Of a DNA stretch of 64,000 nucleotides, positions 63,552 through 64,000 are shown one piece after another. The stretch is from assembly GCF_900176075.1 (NCBI RefSeq), contig NZ_FWWV01000002.1, positions 238,369 to 302,368 on the forward strand, read 5' to 3'. The position numbers were made by a program, and so were the translations under genes. Each line of letters starts with the position of its first letter. Position 1 is the first letter of the stretch. Under the pieces are notes generated by a model. That model ran no database searches. It saw nothing but the letters and a program-made list of their open reading frames with translations, and was not told where the DNA came from. The DNA is from Pasteurella testudinis DSM 23072 (lineage in GTDB: Bacteria; Pseudomonadota; Gammaproteobacteria; Enterobacterales; Pasteurellaceae).

Positions 63552-63576
63552 CCACCTCTCTTCGAGGTGGTTTTTT
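63552..63576 (+). terminator. Terminator of malK-lamB-malM
   Basis: CCACCTC (63552-63558) and GAGGTGG (63564-63570) followed by six T. Confidence 0.9.
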
Positions 63577-63653
63577 ATGCCTGTAAAAAAGAATAAGGAA
63601 CATACTTTTCTTCAAAGGACTGTCAACCGCGCTTTGAAAATAATTTTCGATCT

Positions 63654-63699
63654 AAAGTGCGGTATGCCTGCAATTTAAAAGTTCAGTCAACCGCACTTT
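63654..63699. repeat. Opposed uptake-signal pair between malM and rrn
   Basis: AAAGTGCGGT (63654-63663) and ACCGCACTTT (63690-63699) are inverted copies 26 bases apart. A damaged third copy (ACCGCGCTTT) lies near 63626. Not next to a gene end, so it may be a pure uptake site or a backup terminator for rrn. Confidence 0.7.
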
Positions 63700-63734
63700 C
63701 TCTGACATGTTCTTAATCCGCACCCGCCAAATGC

Positions 63735-63762
63735 AAAAAACCCTTAGCATCACTACTAAGGG
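63735..63762 (-). terminator. Terminator of the rrn operon
   Basis: On the minus strand CCCTTAG and CTAAGGG pair around 8 bases, then six T follow; about 22 bases after the 5S gene. Confidence 0.9.
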
Positions 63763-63783
63763 CTCTTGTTCTATTCAATAATA

Positions 63784-63898
63784 TCCGGCGGTGTCCTACT
63801 CTCACATGGGGAGACCCCACACTACCATCGGCGTTACGGCATTTCACTTCTGAGTTCGGCATGGAATCAGGTGGGCCTACCGCACTATCGCCGCCGGA
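63784..63898 (-). rRNA. rrf: 5S ribosomal RNA
   Basis: The minus strand reads TCCGGCGGCGATAGTGCGGT at the start and GAGAGTAGGACACCGCCGGA at the end; these ends pair to form helix 1. The conserved inner block CCGAACTCAGAAGTGAAA is present. Ends are estimated to a few bases. It is the last gene of an rrn operon; 63899-64000 is AT-rich 23S-5S spacer and the 23S gene should lie just past the right edge. Confidence 0.95.
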
Positions 63899-64000
63899 AT
63901 AATTCGGCTTGATTGTCTTTGTTTCTTCTGTTCTTTATTTTTTATTCTTTCAGCTTTTCTTTTGCTGTTAGTCATATTCGGTCACAAGCTAATCTGATTC

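Overview
The window is a chromosome segment of a Pasteurellaceae bacterium. The clearest sign is the Haemophilus-type DNA uptake signal AAGTGCGGT (reverse ACCGCACTT), which recurs several tens of times, inside genes and as inverted pairs between genes. The gene content agrees: luxS, fused gshA relatives, hitABC/fbpABC-type iron uptake, dmsABC with dmsD and napF. I cannot name the species. A full maltose regulon and a yhf operon make it unlike Haemophilus influenzae.

Layout. 1-9.2 kb: a type I restriction-modification locus read on the minus strand (half-size S protein, hsdR, two RhuM-family genes, hsdS, hsdM), followed at the left edge by two back-to-back, apparently promoterless hsdS cassettes. 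Shared repeats in opposite orientation flank hsdM and the target-recognition segments, so this looks like an invertible, phase-variable specificity locus. 9.4-15.1 kb: housekeeping genes on the minus strand (purT, luxS, gshA, yqaA, a yqaB-like phosphatase, an MDR oxidoreductase). 15.3-21.9 kb: a plus-strand operon of the poorly understood yhf type (yhfY, yhfX, yhfW, yhfU, yhfT, php, yhfS). 21.9-25.1 kb: narP and cyaA, the latter with a TTG start and a perfect CRP site. 25.3-29.2 kb: fbpABC iron(III) uptake behind a Fur box. 29.4-33.6 kb: argF, ridA, ndh and an exported GDPD-like protein with an altered active site. 33.6-38.1 kb: an exported phytase/esterase-like propeller protein, a DUF4153 membrane protein and a DUF488 protein. 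38.3-46.3 kb: DMSO reductase with two tandem catalytic subunits (dmsA twice, dmsB, dmsC), and the divergent dmsD and napF. 46.3-63.5 kb: the whole maltodextrin regulon (malQ, malP, malT, malS, malG, malF, malE, malK, lamB, malM). 63.8 kb: a 5S rRNA gene on the minus strand, the 3' end of an rrn operon that continues past the right edge.

How it works together. LamB, MalM, MalE, MalFGK and periplasmic MalS bring in maltodextrins; MalQ and MalP degrade them; MalT and CRP control the set, and cyaA, which makes the cAMP for CRP, lies in the same window. The dms block carries paired FNR-type sites and Fur-like sequences before each dmsA copy, and the response regulator NarP is also encoded here. 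The most unusual parts are the invertible hsd locus, the duplicated dmsA with its duplicated promoter region, the compact mal regulon, and the yhf pathway of unknown substrate.
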